Position numbers and translations under genes: made by a program. This document shows positions 18,666-28,063 of a stretch of DNA of 64,000 nucleotides, piece after piece. The notes under the pieces were generated by a model. The model was not told the DNA's origin. It searched no databases and saw only the letters and a list, made by a program, of their open reading frames with translations. Source of the stretch: an uncultured Winogradskyella sp. (GTDB taxonomy: Bacteria; Bacteroidota; Bacteroidia; Flavobacteriales; Flavobacteriaceae); NCBI RefSeq assembly GCF_947498005.1, contig NZ_CANMIW010000001.1, positions 434,001-498,000 of the forward strand, in the 5' to 3' direction. Within the stretch, counting starts at the first letter, position 1, and the number at the start of each line of letters is the position of its first letter.

Positions 18666-21500
18666 TTACTTTTTAAACAAATCATATTTTAATCCAAAAG
18701 TTAAACGCTTCTCGTAATATTCCATTTGCATAGTTCTGCTTGCTACACCTTGGTAATAACGTAAGGGCTGATTAGTAATATTATTAATGTTTAGGTATAA
18801 ACTTAGGTTTTTGTTAAGTGCAACGTTAGCTGTTAAGTCTAAGAAAAATTGCTCATCGTAGTATCTATCTTCAAAAGCATTACCACCTATTTCATCGATA
18901 TAAGCATCAGAGTAGTTACCAGATAAACGTATGCTAAATTTCTTAGCTGCATAACCTAATGATGCATTAAACATGTTAGGAGCTGTTTGTGGTAAATCTA
19001 AATCTGTACGTTCTTCACCATCTTCGTTTCTTATACCATCAGTGCTCGATGTTAAGTATGTATAATTAAGGTAAACACTAAAGTTTTTTGCAAAACCAGG
19101 AAGAAAATCTAAACGACGTTGAAATGAAAATTCAGCACCAAAAACAGAAGCTTCATCACCATTTAAGGGTTGGTAAACCTCATAGCCATTTTCATCTTCG
19201 GTTTGAAACGTATAAACAAAATCTTGGAGGTCTTTATAAAATAAACCACCAGAAATAATACCAACAGATTTAAAATAATGCTCTGCCATAATATCAAAGT
19301 TCATTGATGTTGTTGGGTCTAATTCTGAGTTTCCTAAATAGATTTCTTCGTCTTCGTTATTTATTTCACGGTAAGGTACTAAATCTACATAATTAGGTCT
19401 TGCCAATGTGTTTGTCCAAGCAAATCTTAAGATAGTATTATTTGAAACATTGTACTTTAGATGTAAGCCAGGTAATATATTAGTATAAGAATTGCTTTCT
19501 TTAACAACATTAATTCCTGAGATATCACCATCTGTATCAAATTCTAGCTCATTTCCTTCACTATCAATAGACGTATGTTCTAATCTTACACCAGCTAAAA
19601 CACTAAATTTATCTGATAAATTTTGATTAAGCATTGCATAACTTGCGTATACATTTTCGTCAACATCAAAATTTGCTGTAATGTATTCTTCTGGTAAATC
19701 TTCACCATCAAAAAGGTCGGTATCATTTAGATTTAAACTTCCTAAAAATTCAGTATCAACAAAATTTCCAATTTGATATTGGCTGCCAGCAAGGAAATCT
19801 GAGTCGGAATAATCGCGAGTAGGAATTGAGCCTAAAATCTCTAAAGCTCCAGATTCATCACTATATTCTGTAAAATTATTATTTCTGTTTTTGTTTTTTA
19901 GTCTGGCTTTTGCTCCAATTTTTAAAATTCCATCTTCACCATTGATAATAGATAATGGTATTTGAGCATTAACCGAAATGTTATAGTCTTTTTCTTCTGT
20001 ATATTGATTTTCTTCGGATAATTCACCAAATTCAAAATCTTCAAAATTCCCTTCTCCACTTAATGGTGTATATAGTGGTTTGTCTTCGTTATTATTAAAC
20101 GCAACACTATATTCACTTTCATATTCAATATATCTTTCGTTTAAACGCTCTTCTGATGCTTTAGAGAACGATGCCATCCAATCGAATTGAACATTGCCTA
20201 ATAAATGGTCGCCTCCTAAACTATAATTTTGCATTCTCTGGTCTTCTAGACGCGTATTTTTATTTCGGTCATTATCAATACCGCCTTTTGTTTGGCGTTT
20301 AGCTTCAACAAGAAAGCTGGTAAGGTTTCCATTAGCATCTACTGTAAAATCAGCTGCTCCTATATCCTCACCATCTAAAATTTCATGTTCTAAACGTAAT
20401 CTGTTTTCTCTGTCGTCTCTCCAGTTATAAATAGATTTAAAATAGATACTATTATTGTCGTTTAATTTATAATCGAAATTTGCAGAAAAACTTCTTCTAA
20501 TACGTTGCACTTTGTATTCTCTAATTTCAAATACATTAGCATAAGGGTTTACATCTACTTCTACTAAATTATCTTCGTCACCAGCATTATATTCAAATTC
20601 GTCTGTCCATTCTGCTTCCGCATTATGGCTACCAAAATCATTATCGTTTACAGAAGCAGATATTACCCAACCAAATTTGTCGTTTTTAGATCGATCACCA
20701 ACCAAAAACGAACCGTTTAGTATTCTTTTGTCTGAGATAAAATTGATACCTGATCCAGCAGTTGCTGATAGACGAAAACCTTGAGGAGAAGTTTTAGTTA
20801 TTAAATTAACCGAACCACCAAGAGCATCGGCATCCATATCTGGTGTAACTGCTTTATTTACTTCTATGGTTTGGATCATATCTGAAGGGATTAAATCCAT
20901 CTGTACTTCTCTATTGTCGCCTTCTGCAGATGGAATTCTACTTCCATTAAGCGTTACAGAATTTAATTGAGGTGCTAACCCACGAATAACAATGGTACGA
21001 GCCTCTCCTTGATCTACTTGCATTGTAATACCAGGAATACGTTTTACAGCGTCACCAATATTTGCATCTGGAAATTTTCCTATTTGATCCGTTGAAACAA
21101 TATTAGTAATGTTCAGTTTATTCTTTTGTGTATTAAGCGCTTTCGCTTGTCCACTTAATCCAAATCCAGAAATTAATACTTCATCTAATTCTGTATCTTC
21201 TGAGTTAAGTGTGAAATTTAAAACAGTTGTTGTATTGGCTACCACTGTAACTTCGTTAGTTACATCTGCATATCCTAAATATTTTACGGTTATGGTTTGT
21301 ACACCTTCTGGTATATCTACAATTGTATACTTGCCGTTAAAATCTGATACGACACCTTTATTAGTAGAATCTACTACAAGAGTGGCCCCAGGAACGGTAA
21401 GTCCATTATGATCTGTAATAACACCTTGTACATTTCCAGTTTGGGAATAACTAAAAAAGGTTACTGTTATTAATAATAAAAGGGTAATGTAATGTTTCAT
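18666..21500 (-). CDS. TonB-dependent outer-membrane receptor, probably for phytate or inositol phosphates
   Basis: 944-residue active-transport receptor. A signal peptide (ending FFSYSQ) is followed by a carboxypeptidase-D-like regulatory domain (residues 23-105), a plug domain (about 120-240, with DAVKRIPGITMQ and TIVIRGLAPQLN) and a 22-strand-type beta-barrel ending in a terminal aromatic-rich strand. No SusD partner is adjacent. The gene directly precedes a phytase with effectively no spacer, and a membrane-tethered regulator gene lies upstream on the same strand. Together these suggest uptake of phytate or its breakdown products. Substrate is inference from context. Confidence 0.9.
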   Translation of the reverse strand: MKHYITLLLLITVTFFSYSQTGNVQGVITDHNGLTVPGATLVVDSTNKGVVSDFNGKYTIVDIPEGVQTITVKYLGYADVTNEVTVVANTTTVLNFTLNSEDTELDEVLISGFGLSGQAKALNTQKNKLNITNIVSTDQIGKFPDANIGDAVKRIPGITMQVDQGEARTIVIRGLAPQLNSVTLNGSRIPSAEGDNREVQMDLIPSDMIQTIEVNKAVTPDMDADALGGSVNLITKTSPQGFRLSATAGSGINFISDKRILNGSFLVGDRSKNDKFGWVISASVNDNDFGSHNAEAEWTDEFEYNAGDEDNLVEVDVNPYANVFEIREYKVQRIRRSFSANFDYKLNDNNSIYFKSIYNWRDDRENRLRLEHEILDGEDIGAADFTVDANGNLTSFLVEAKRQTKGGIDNDRNKNTRLEDQRMQNYSLGGDHLLGNVQFDWMASFSKASEERLNERYIEYESEYSVAFNNNEDKPLYTPLSGEGNFEDFEFGELSEENQYTEEKDYNISVNAQIPLSIINGEDGILKIGAKARLKNKNRNNNFTEYSDESGALEILGSIPTRDYSDSDFLAGSQYQIGNFVDTEFLGSLNLNDTDLFDGEDLPEEYITANFDVDENVYASYAMLNQNLSDKFSVLAGVRLEHTSIDSEGNELEFDTDGDISGINVVKESNSYTNILPGLHLKYNVSNNTILRFAWTNTLARPNYVDLVPYREINNEDEEIYLGNSELDPTTSMNFDIMAEHYFKSVGIISGGLFYKDLQDFVYTFQTEDENGYEVYQPLNGDEASVFGAEFSFQRRLDFLPGFAKNFSVYLNYTYLTSSTDGIRNEDGEERTDLDLPQTAPNMFNASLGYAAKKFSIRLSGNYSDAYIDEIGGNAFEDRYYDEQFFLDLTANVALNKNLSLYLNINNITNQPLRYYQGVASRTMQMEYYEKRLTFGLKYDLFKK

Positions 21501-21523
21501 TATTAGTTGGTTTTTGTTTTGTA

Positions 21524-21531
21524 CAAAGCTA
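21524..21531 (-). promoter_or_regulatory. Candidate -7 box of the TonB receptor-phytase operon
   Basis: Minus strand TAGCTTTG, a match to TAnnTTTG, 23 bp upstream of the receptor ATG and inside the 157-bp gap after the regulator. The -33 element is only a weak TTC. Confidence 0.4.
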
Positions 21532-21657
21532 TGTTTATACGACTTTTTGAACCTGAAGAATATGTTAACAAAAAGTAATAAAACCCTTTAAAATGGCTAT
21601 ATAAGAGAGCAACATTTACAATCTCATAACATGTAAAACATAAATAGGAAATATGTG

Positions 21658-23217
21658 TTATAAATTTTGAAGAAAGGACTGAAGATCGTCCTTAGAGTTA
21701 ATTGGTAATTTTTTTCTGAGTCGATATCTAGCTATTCTCACACTATCTGGCGTAATATGTAAAATGTTTGCAATTTCTTTTGAAGATAAATTTAACCGAA
21801 GTAGCATTGCTAATCGCATTTCTGAAGATGACAACTTTACTGACGTTATTTGCTTGATGTTCTCAAAGAATTCTGGATGAATTTGACCAAAATATCCCAT
21901 AAGTTCAGTCCATTCATTATGGTTTGCTAAATCAGTATCAATTTCTTTAATAAGCTCTTTTAATTTTGATTTAACAAGGTTAATATTCCTGTCTTTAAGT
22001 TTAAAAAGGGTTTTAGAAACATCAGATAATAATTTGTTTTTATGGGCAATAATTAAGCTGTAATTGGTTAGTGATGAAACTTTAGTTTCTATTTCTTTTT
22101 TTAAGGCAATTTCTTCAGCAGTCTTTTTATCTAAATCAACCTGAAGTAGTTGTTGTCTATATTCTAAAATTCGTTTTTCGTGTTTTCTTCTTTTTTTCCA
22201 ATACAGAAAGGCAAGCGTTAACGCTAAAATTATAAATAGTGTACAAACTAGGATGATGTATTGTCGTACCTTATTTATTTGATTTTGTTTATTTAATAAC
22301 TGTAATTGAGCCTCTTTTTTATTTACCTCATAAAGTACTTCCATTGTACTTACTACTTCAATATTTTTTCTTTTTAATTCTTGTTCGTTAACGACGCTTT
22401 GATTGTTGAGATATTCATAGGCACGCTTATAATCTCCTAACTCTGCATAAGTTCTAGATAAATCTTTGAGGGCACTTTCTAGTTGTGATTCATTTTTAGT
22501 GGTTTTAGAAAGTTTTAATGCTTGATTTGTATAACGAATTGCTTTATCAAAATTGCCTGTTTTTCTGTTGACGTCTCCTAAATTGTTAATTATATTAATA
22601 CGAATATCAGAATTACAATAATTGGAAAAACGTTTTGCTTTTTTAAAATAGGACTTCGCTTTTTCGTAATGTTCTAAATCTTCATAAATGCTGCCAATGT
22701 TTTCGTTAGAAATGGCAAGGCCTGTACTATCTTTTAACAGTTTAAAAATAGATAAACTTTTGTTTTGATGCGTTAAGGCTAATTTGTAATCCTTCTGTTT
22801 TTCGGCTATACTTCCTAATAGTGCATGCACATTTGCTTTACCTTTAATATAGTTCAGCTCATTTGAAATTTCTAGACTTGCTAAAGTATGTTTTTTAGCT
22901 TCTTTATATTTTTTTAAATCTAAATTAATATTTGCCAATGCATTTTGAACATTAACAAGGGACGTATCTTTTTTAGTATAAGTCTTCTGAAAAGATTGAT
23001 AGTTTTTAATGGCTTCGCTATATAAGCCTAATTGCTGAAAAAAATTACCAAGCTTAATATAAGTGATTGCAATCTTAGTGGAGTCTTTAGATTTTTTAGC
23101 TATTTCTAATTCACTCTTTAATTGATAAAGTTTATCATTTATAGGATGAGAATCTTGGGCATAACTCAGTGCTATAAAAGTGAAAAAAACAAATAGGAAG
23201 GATTTTATTCTTAACAA
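21658..23217 (-). CDS. Membrane-tethered TPR / LuxR-type HTH transcriptional regulator
   Basis: 519-residue sensor-regulator of a Bacteroidota type. It has a signal peptide (to about residue 20), a periplasmic run of five to six tetratricopeptide repeats (about 30-285), one membrane helix (about 318-338), a cytoplasmic coiled coil, and a C-terminal helix-turn-helix of the GerE/LuxR class (LSSKEIANILHITPDSVRIARYRLRKKL). Such proteins read periplasmic protein contacts or ligands and regulate the neighbouring TonB receptor genes. The only usable start is TTG at 23217; an in-frame stop lies nine bases upstream, inside a hairpin. It probably regulates the receptor-phytase genes. Confidence 0.85.
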   Translation of the reverse strand: MLRIKSFLFVFFTFIALSYAQDSHPINDKLYQLKSELEIAKKSKDSTKIAITYIKLGNFFQQLGLYSEAIKNYQSFQKTYTKKDTSLVNVQNALANINLDLKKYKEAKKHTLASLEISNELNYIKGKANVHALLGSIAEKQKDYKLALTHQNKSLSIFKLLKDSTGLAISNENIGSIYEDLEHYEKAKSYFKKAKRFSNYCNSDIRINIINNLGDVNRKTGNFDKAIRYTNQALKLSKTTKNESQLESALKDLSRTYAELGDYKRAYEYLNNQSVVNEQELKRKNIEVVSTMEVLYEVNKKEAQLQLLNKQNQINKVRQYIILVCTLFIILALTLAFLYWKKRRKHEKRILEYRQQLLQVDLDKKTAEEIALKKEIETKVSSLTNYSLIIAHKNKLLSDVSKTLFKLKDRNINLVKSKLKELIKEIDTDLANHNEWTELMGYFGQIHPEFFENIKQITSVKLSSSEMRLAMLLRLNLSSKEIANILHITPDSVRIARYRLRKKLPINSKDDLQSFLQNL

Positions 23218-23225
23218 GTTTGTCG

Positions 23226-23252
23226 CTTAATTTGGTTAAACAACAAATTAAG
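23226..23252 (-). repeat. Inverted repeat in the leader of the TPR/HTH regulator
   Basis: Perfect 9-bp arms CTTAATTTG / CAAATTAAG separated by 9 bases, ending eight bases before the TTG start. It could be an operator or an RNA hairpin affecting translation. Confidence 0.5.
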
Positions 23253-23306
23253 TGAGCGTATGTTAATCTAACATACTTTTTTTATAATCATATTGTTATT
23301 AAACAC

Positions 23307-23336
23307 AAAAAAGCACCTAAAAAATAGGTACTTTTA
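23307..23336 (-). terminator. Terminator of rplU-rpmA
   Basis: Minus strand: AAAAGTACCTA, loop, TAGGTGCTTTTTT, a stem with one mismatch followed by T-residues, 24 bp after the rpmA stop. Confidence 0.75.
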
Positions 23337-23359
23337 AATTTGTTAAGAAATTATATTTC

Positions 23360-23620
23360 TTAAGCCTCAAAAGGCTCTATAGAAACGTAAGACTTGTTGT
23401 CTTTTTTCTTAGTAAATTTTACTAGACCGTCAACTTTAGCATGTAAAGTGTGATCTTTTCCTTGGTAAACGTTTTCACCTGGATGGTGTGTGTTACCACG
23501 TTGTCTTATGATAATGTTTCCAGCAATAGCAGCTTGTCCACCAAATATCTTAACGCCTAAACGTTTCGATTCTGATTCTCTACCATTCTTCGAACTACCA
23601 ACTCCTTTTTTATGAGCCAT
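23360..23620 (-). CDS. rpmA: 50S ribosomal protein L27
   Basis: 86-residue large-subunit protein. The N-terminus [24 protein letters not shown] is the L27 signature, followed by [18 protein letters not shown]. It starts directly with the mature-type sequence, so no N-terminal cleavage peptide is evident. Lies 42 bp downstream of rplU in the usual rplU-rpmA order. Confidence 0.98.
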   Translation of the reverse strand: MAHKKGVGSSKNGRESESKRLGVKIFGGQAAIAGNIIIRQRGNTHHPGENVYQGKDHTLHAKVDGLVKFTKKKDNKSYVSIEPFEA

Positions 23621-23662
23621 GATCTTAAGGTTTTATATTGTTATACTTAAGTGATTTAGCAA

Positions 23663-24316
23663 TTATGCTTTACCACCATCTAATTCGTCTTGCCATTTTT
23701 TAAGCTCATCCCACTTACCATCAGCAGCTAATTGAGCTTGTGCTGGCCATGTGTCTGTAACGTGATTTCCACGAACACCTGCAATGATTTCAGAAATTGC
23801 TTCTGGTGTAGCTTTAGCTAAATCAGAAAAAGTAGCGATACCTGCTTCTACTAACGTAGATGCGATTTTTGGTCCAATACCTTCAATTTTCTTTAAATCA
23901 TCAGCTTTACCTGTAGCTTTTTTAGCTTTAGGAGCAGCAGCTTTCGCTTCTACTTTAGGTTCAGCTTTTTTAGTTTCTTTCTTTGGAGCAGCTTTTTTAG
24001 CTCCAGAAGTAGTAATACCTTCAATTACGATTTCAGTTAAAGATTGTCTGTGTCCATTTTTTACACGGTAACCTTTACGTCTTTTCTTTTTAAAGACTAT
24101 TACTTTATCACCTTTAAGGTGACTTAAGACTTTAGCACTTACTTGTGCTCCGTCTATAGCTGGGGCGCCTACAGTTACATTGTTACCATCACCAATTAAA
24201 AGAACGTTATCGAAATCTACTTTCTTACCTTCTTCTGTTGCTAAACGGTTAACAAAAACTTTTTGGTCTTTTTCAACTTTGAATTGATGCCCTGCTATCT
24301 CTACAATTGCGTACAT
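23663..24316 (-). CDS. rplU: 50S ribosomal protein L21 with C-terminal helix-hairpin-helix extension
   Basis: Residues 1 to about 103 are a normal L21 ([20 protein letters not shown] at the start; [16 protein letters not shown] near 80). The protein runs on to 217 residues, twice the canonical length. An Ala/Lys/Pro-rich linker (about 105-138) leads into a domain with a helix-hairpin-helix-like [18 protein letters not shown] (about 145-162) and a closing [19 protein letters not shown]. Long L21 proteins are known in flavobacteria. Here the extension is closely matched by the end of the protein at 62165-62746. Its job on the ribosome is unknown. Confidence 0.95.
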   Translation of the reverse strand: MYAIVEIAGHQFKVEKDQKVFVNRLATEEGKKVDFDNVLLIGDGNNVTVGAPAIDGAQVSAKVLSHLKGDKVIVFKKKRRKGYRVKNGHRQSLTEIVIEGITTSGAKKAAPKKETKKAEPKVEAKAAAPKAKKATGKADDLKKIEGIGPKIASTLVEAGIATFSDLAKATPEAISEIIAGVRGNHVTDTWPAQAQLAADGKWDELKKWQDELDGGKA

Positions 24317-24377
24317 AGCGTAACGTTTTTATTAATTTGTTTATAATCAAATCACTTTCTTTCTCAGAAAGCGGATG

Positions 24378-24408
24378 CAAATATACTCCTATATTCTTAA
24401 TATACAAA
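24378..24408 (-). promoter_or_regulatory. Promoter of rplU-rpmA
   Basis: Minus strand TTTG (24408-24405), 19 bases, TATATTTG (24385-24378): a textbook Bacteroidota promoter, giving a leader of about 55 bases before the rplU ATG. The leader contains a small CTTTCT/AGAAAG hairpin. Confidence 0.75.
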
Positions 24409-24533
24409 CGTTTTTAGGCTTTTCAAGCTGTTTTTGGGTTAAAAATCACAGATACAAAAAGGTTAAATAAAAAAACCACGTGTATAATGTAGGGTTTTTA
24501 CACATATTCTTAAAGAATGAGATAATCATTATG

Positions 24534-24541
24534 TATTTTTG
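24534..24541 (+). promoter_or_regulatory. Candidate -7 box of the M16 peptidase operon
   Basis: TATTTTTG matches TAnnTTTG, 73 bp upstream of the chosen ATG; the -33 element is unclear. Confidence 0.35.
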
Positions 24542-24546
24542 TTTGG

Positions 24547-24573
24547 TTGCATGTAACAAATTACATCATGCAA
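24547..24573 (+). repeat. Leader hairpin of the M16 peptidase operon
   Basis: Arms TTGCATG and CATGCAA with an inner TGTAA / TTACA pairing form a bulged stem within the presumed 5' untranslated region. Confidence 0.45.
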
Positions 24574-24614
24574 AGACTAATCACTTAAAACATTTTAATT
24601 TAAACAAAACTACA

Positions 24615-25934
24615 ATGAAAAACTATTTTATGGCTTTGGCTTCTTTGTTGTTTATTAGCCATCAGGCAATAGCGCAAAAGGTTGAATTTGAAGAATTTGA
24701 TTTAGACAATGGCTTGCACGTTATTATGCACAAAGATAATACAGCGCCTGTTGTAATAACATCTGTAATGTATGATGTTGGAGGAAAAGATGGCAGCAGA
24801 GAACGAACAGGATTTGCTCACTTTTTTGAACACCTTTTATTCGAAGGTTCTGAAAATATAGAGCGTGGAGAATTTATGAAAATTATTCCTGCAAATGGCG
24901 GAACTTTTAATGCCAATACCAATAATGATAGAACATATTATTACGAAATATTTCCATCTAATAAGTTAGAATTAGGCTTATGGTTAGAGTCAGAGCGTAT
25001 GCTTCACCCAGTAATTGACCAAGTTGGTGTAGATACTCAGAATGAAGTTGTAAAAGAGGAAAAGAGACAAAGTATGGACAATAGACCATATGGTGGTTTA
25101 TTGAAAGCAATTGGGGAAAACCTTTTTAGTGAACATCCTTATAAAGATACTGTAATTGGTGAAATGGATCATTTAGATGCTGCAACTTTAGAAGAGTTTA
25201 ATGCTTATTTTGATAAGTATTATGGACCAAACAATGCTGTATTAGTTGTTGCTGGTGATATAGATTACGCGAAGACCAAAGCAATGGTAATAGATTACTT
25301 TAGCGCTGTAAAGAAAAAACCAGAAGTAGTTCGTGATTTTAAAATGGAAGCGCCTATTACGGAAACTAAAAAGGCGGTGGCTTACGATAAAAATATTCAG
25401 ATTCCTGCAATTATTGCAGCTTATAGATTACCTGGTCAGTCTACAAGAGAAGCCTATATTTTAGATATGATATCTAGTTATTTAAGTGGCGGAAAAAGTT
25501 CAGTGTTATACAAAAAATTAATTGATGAAAAGAAAGAAGCTTTAACTGTACAGGCGGTAAACTTAGGTCAAGTAGATTATAACATTTTTGCATTATTTGC
25601 ATTACCATCAGGAGACGTTAGTTTAGAAACTTTATTAGCTGATATGGATGAAGAAATTGTAAAAATTCAGAATGAACTTATTAGCGAACGTGATTATAAT
25701 AAGCTCTTAAATCAATTTGAAAATGATTTTGTTAATTCTAACTCTAGTGTAGCTGGTATAGCAGGTTCTTTAGCGAGTTATTATTTATTATATGGTGATG
25801 TAAATATCATTAATAATCAATTAGAGATTTACAGATCAATTACTAGAGAAGAAATACAGTCAGTGGCTAAAAAATATTTAAGCCCAAATCAGAGAGTAGA
25901 AGTACAATACCTTCCAAAAAAAGAAGATCAATAA
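24615..25934 (+). CDS. M16 zinc peptidase, catalytic partner
   Basis: Exported insulinase-family (M16B) peptidase. The frame extends upstream, but the ATG at 24615 opens a signal peptide ending SHQAIAQ and is the best start, giving 439 residues. The inverted zinc motif HFFEH places His69, Glu72 and His73, with the distal Glu in the NEVVKEEKRQS helix. It is followed after one base by a second M16 gene that lacks the zinc motif. In this family, active and inactive halves normally pair into one chamber. Likely a periplasmic enzyme that degrades short peptides. Confidence 0.93.
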   Translation: MKNYFMALASLLFISHQAIAQKVEFEEFDLDNGLHVIMHKDNTAPVVITSVMYDVGGKDGSRERTGFAHFFEHLLFEGSENIERGEFMKIIPANGGTFNANTNNDRTYYYEIFPSNKLELGLWLESERMLHPVIDQVGVDTQNEVVKEEKRQSMDNRPYGGLLKAIGENLFSEHPYKDTVIGEMDHLDAATLEEFNAYFDKYYGPNNAVLVVAGDIDYAKTKAMVIDYFSAVKKKPEVVRDFKMEAPITETKKAVAYDKNIQIPAIIAAYRLPGQSTREAYILDMISSYLSGGKSSVLYKKLIDEKKEALTVQAVNLGQVDYNIFALFALPSGDVSLETLLADMDEEIVKIQNELISERDYNKLLNQFENDFVNSNSSVAGIAGSLASYYLLYGDVNIINNQLEIYRSITREEIQSVAKKYLSPNQRVEVQYLPKKEDQ

Positions 25935-25935
25935 T

Positions 25936-28011
25936 ATGAAAACAACATTAAGTATGAAAACTAAAATAGTAGCGTTTTTCGCATTATTTATTATAACTAT
26001 TAGTGCAAGTGCACAGATAGATAGATCTCAGCCACCTGTTGCTGGTCCTGAACCAGAAATTACAATTGAAGAGCCTAAGGAATTTGAATTGAAGAATGGT
26101 TTAAAGGTATTGGTTGTAGAAAATCATAAGTTGCCTAAAGTAACATATTCTCTTAGAATAGATAATAAACCAATTGCCACAGGAGATAAAGCTGGTGTTG
26201 AGAGTTTATTAGGTAGTATGTTAGGTAACGGAACTACATCTATATCAAAAGATGAATTTAATGAAGAAGTAGACTTTTTAGGTGCAAATTTAAACTTTGG
26301 TTTTACTGGTGGTTATGCGAGTTCTTTAACAAAGTATTCAGATAGAATATTAGAATTGTTATCTGACGCAGCTATTAATCCATTATTAACTGAAGAAGAA
26401 TTTGAAAAAGAAAAAGTTAAATTACTAGAAGGATTAAAAAGTGAGGAAAAAAGCTCAGATGCCATAGCTGGTAGAGTAGGATCGGCTTTATCTTATGGTA
26501 AAAAACATCCATATGGTGAGTTTGTAACAGAAGAAACTATTAATAATGTATCTTTTGGTGATGTTGTAGCTTTTTATGAAAAATATTTCAATCCAAATAG
26601 TGCTTATTTAGTGGTTATTGGTGATGTTGAATATAAAGATGTAAAGAAGCAAGTAAAAAAATACTTTAAGGATTGGACGAAGTCTGTTGATGTAAATTCT
26701 GTAGTACCAAATCCTAGTCCTAATGTTCAGTACACACAAATTAATTTTGTTGATGTACCAGATGCAACACAATCTAACCTTTCTATTACTAACAATGTAA
26801 AATTAAAAATGAGTGATGACGATTATCACGCGGCTTTAATTACAAATAATATCTTAGGTGGTGGTGGAGAAGGCTACTTATTTAAGAACCTAAGAGAAGA
26901 TAAGGGTTATACTTATGGTGCTTATTCTAGATTAGGAAATAGTAGATATGGTGCATCTCGTTTTAATGCTACAGCAAAAGTAAGAAATGAAGTTACTGAT
27001 AGTGCTGTGGTTGAAGCCTTAAAAGAAATAAAAAGGATTAGAACAGAGCCTGTAGACGCACAACTTTTAAAAGATGCTAAACAAAAGTATATTGGAAATT
27101 TTGTAATGGCATTAGAGCGTCCACAAACTATAGCTGATTATGCTTTAAACATTAAATTAAATAACTTACCGCAGGATTTTTATTCTACATATCTTCAAAA
27201 AATTAAAGATGTATCTGTAGAAGACATCATGCGTGTCGCTAATAAATACTTTCAAGCAGATAACTTAAGAATTATTGTTGTTGGTAATGGGTCTGAAGTA
27301 TTAGAAAATTTAGAGAAGACAGAAATACCTATTAAATATTTCGATAAATATGCTAATGCTACAAAAAAGCCAAAATTCGAAGTTAAATTACCAGAAGGTG
27401 TAAACGTAAGTTCTGTATTAAATAAATATTTTGATGCTATCGGTGGAAAAGATAAGATTGAAGCTTTAAATTCAATTTTACTGAAGTACGAAGCAAGTGT
27501 ACAAGGTTCTGCCGTAATAAGTGAAGAAAAGAGAATGAGTGGTAAACTTTCGCAGACGTTATATATGAATGGAAACCCTATGATGGCCATCTTAGCGACA
27601 CAAGATGCTGTTACAATTAATAAAAATCCACTTCCTCCAGGAATGGCAAATGATATGAAACAATTAGGTGGTTTGATAACTGAATTAAATCTATTAAATT
27701 CTGAAACAGCTAAAATAACAGGTGTGGAGAAAGTTGATGGTAAGGAAGCTTACAAAGTGCAGTTTCCAGGTGAAGCAGTTTCATTAACATTTTTCTACGA
27801 TGTAGAATCGGGATTAAAAGTGAAAGAGATTCAAACAACGTCTATGCAAGGACAATCTCAATCTCAAGAAACGTTTTTAAAAGACTACCAAGAATTTGAA
27901 GGGATTAAATTTCCAGGTACAAGAGAAGGTTCTCAAATGGGACAATTGGTTGTTTTTAAGCTCTTAGAAGCTAAGTTAAACGAAGGTGTTACTGATGCAG
28001 ATTTTAATTAA
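25936..28011 (+). CDS. M16 peptidase-like protein, non-catalytic partner with C-terminal lipid-binding-like domain
   Basis: 691 residues with a signal peptide (ending ISASAQ). Residues about 45-480 are two M16 half-domains. At the place of HxxEH the sequence reads SLLGSMLGNGT, so zinc ligands are missing. It keeps the C-half RxxxxY-type segment (LREDKGYTYGAYSRLG). Residues about 485-691 are an added domain (YFDAIGGKDKIEALNSI onward) resembling the LolA-like outer-membrane-lipoprotein-sorting fold found behind M16 domains in Bacteroidota. The start could also be the internal ATG at 25954. Co-translated with the catalytic partner; it most likely shapes the substrate chamber. Confidence 0.9.
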   Translation: MKTTLSMKTKIVAFFALFIITISASAQIDRSQPPVAGPEPEITIEEPKEFELKNGLKVLVVENHKLPKVTYSLRIDNKPIATGDKAGVESLLGSMLGNGTTSISKDEFNEEVDFLGANLNFGFTGGYASSLTKYSDRILELLSDAAINPLLTEEEFEKEKVKLLEGLKSEEKSSDAIAGRVGSALSYGKKHPYGEFVTEETINNVSFGDVVAFYEKYFNPNSAYLVVIGDVEYKDVKKQVKKYFKDWTKSVDVNSVVPNPSPNVQYTQINFVDVPDATQSNLSITNNVKLKMSDDDYHAALITNNILGGGGEGYLFKNLREDKGYTYGAYSRLGNSRYGASRFNATAKVRNEVTDSAVVEALKEIKRIRTEPVDAQLLKDAKQKYIGNFVMALERPQTIADYALNIKLNNLPQDFYSTYLQKIKDVSVEDIMRVANKYFQADNLRIIVVGNGSEVLENLEKTEIPIKYFDKYANATKKPKFEVKLPEGVNVSSVLNKYFDAIGGKDKIEALNSILLKYEASVQGSAVISEEKRMSGKLSQTLYMNGNPMMAILATQDAVTINKNPLPPGMANDMKQLGGLITELNLLNSETAKITGVEKVDGKEAYKVQFPGEAVSLTFFYDVESGLKVKEIQTTSMQGQSQSQETFLKDYQEFEGIKFPGTREGSQMGQLVVFKLLEAKLNEGVTDADFN

Positions 28012-28033
28012 GAATACCAATTGTTAAATATCT

Positions 28034-28063
28034 AAAAACCGAAGTGAAAGCTTCGGTTTTTTT
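28034..28063. terminator. Bidirectional terminator between M16 operon and DMT transporter
   Basis: AAAACCGAAG / CTTCGGTTTT arms with a T-run on each strand, between convergent genes; its edge touches the transporter stop codon. Confidence 0.85.

Noticed and set aside
24480-24614. 45-codon N-terminal extension of the first M16 peptidase
   Set aside because: It starts without ATG, crosses the candidate promoter and hairpin, and would bury the obvious signal peptide that begins at 24615.
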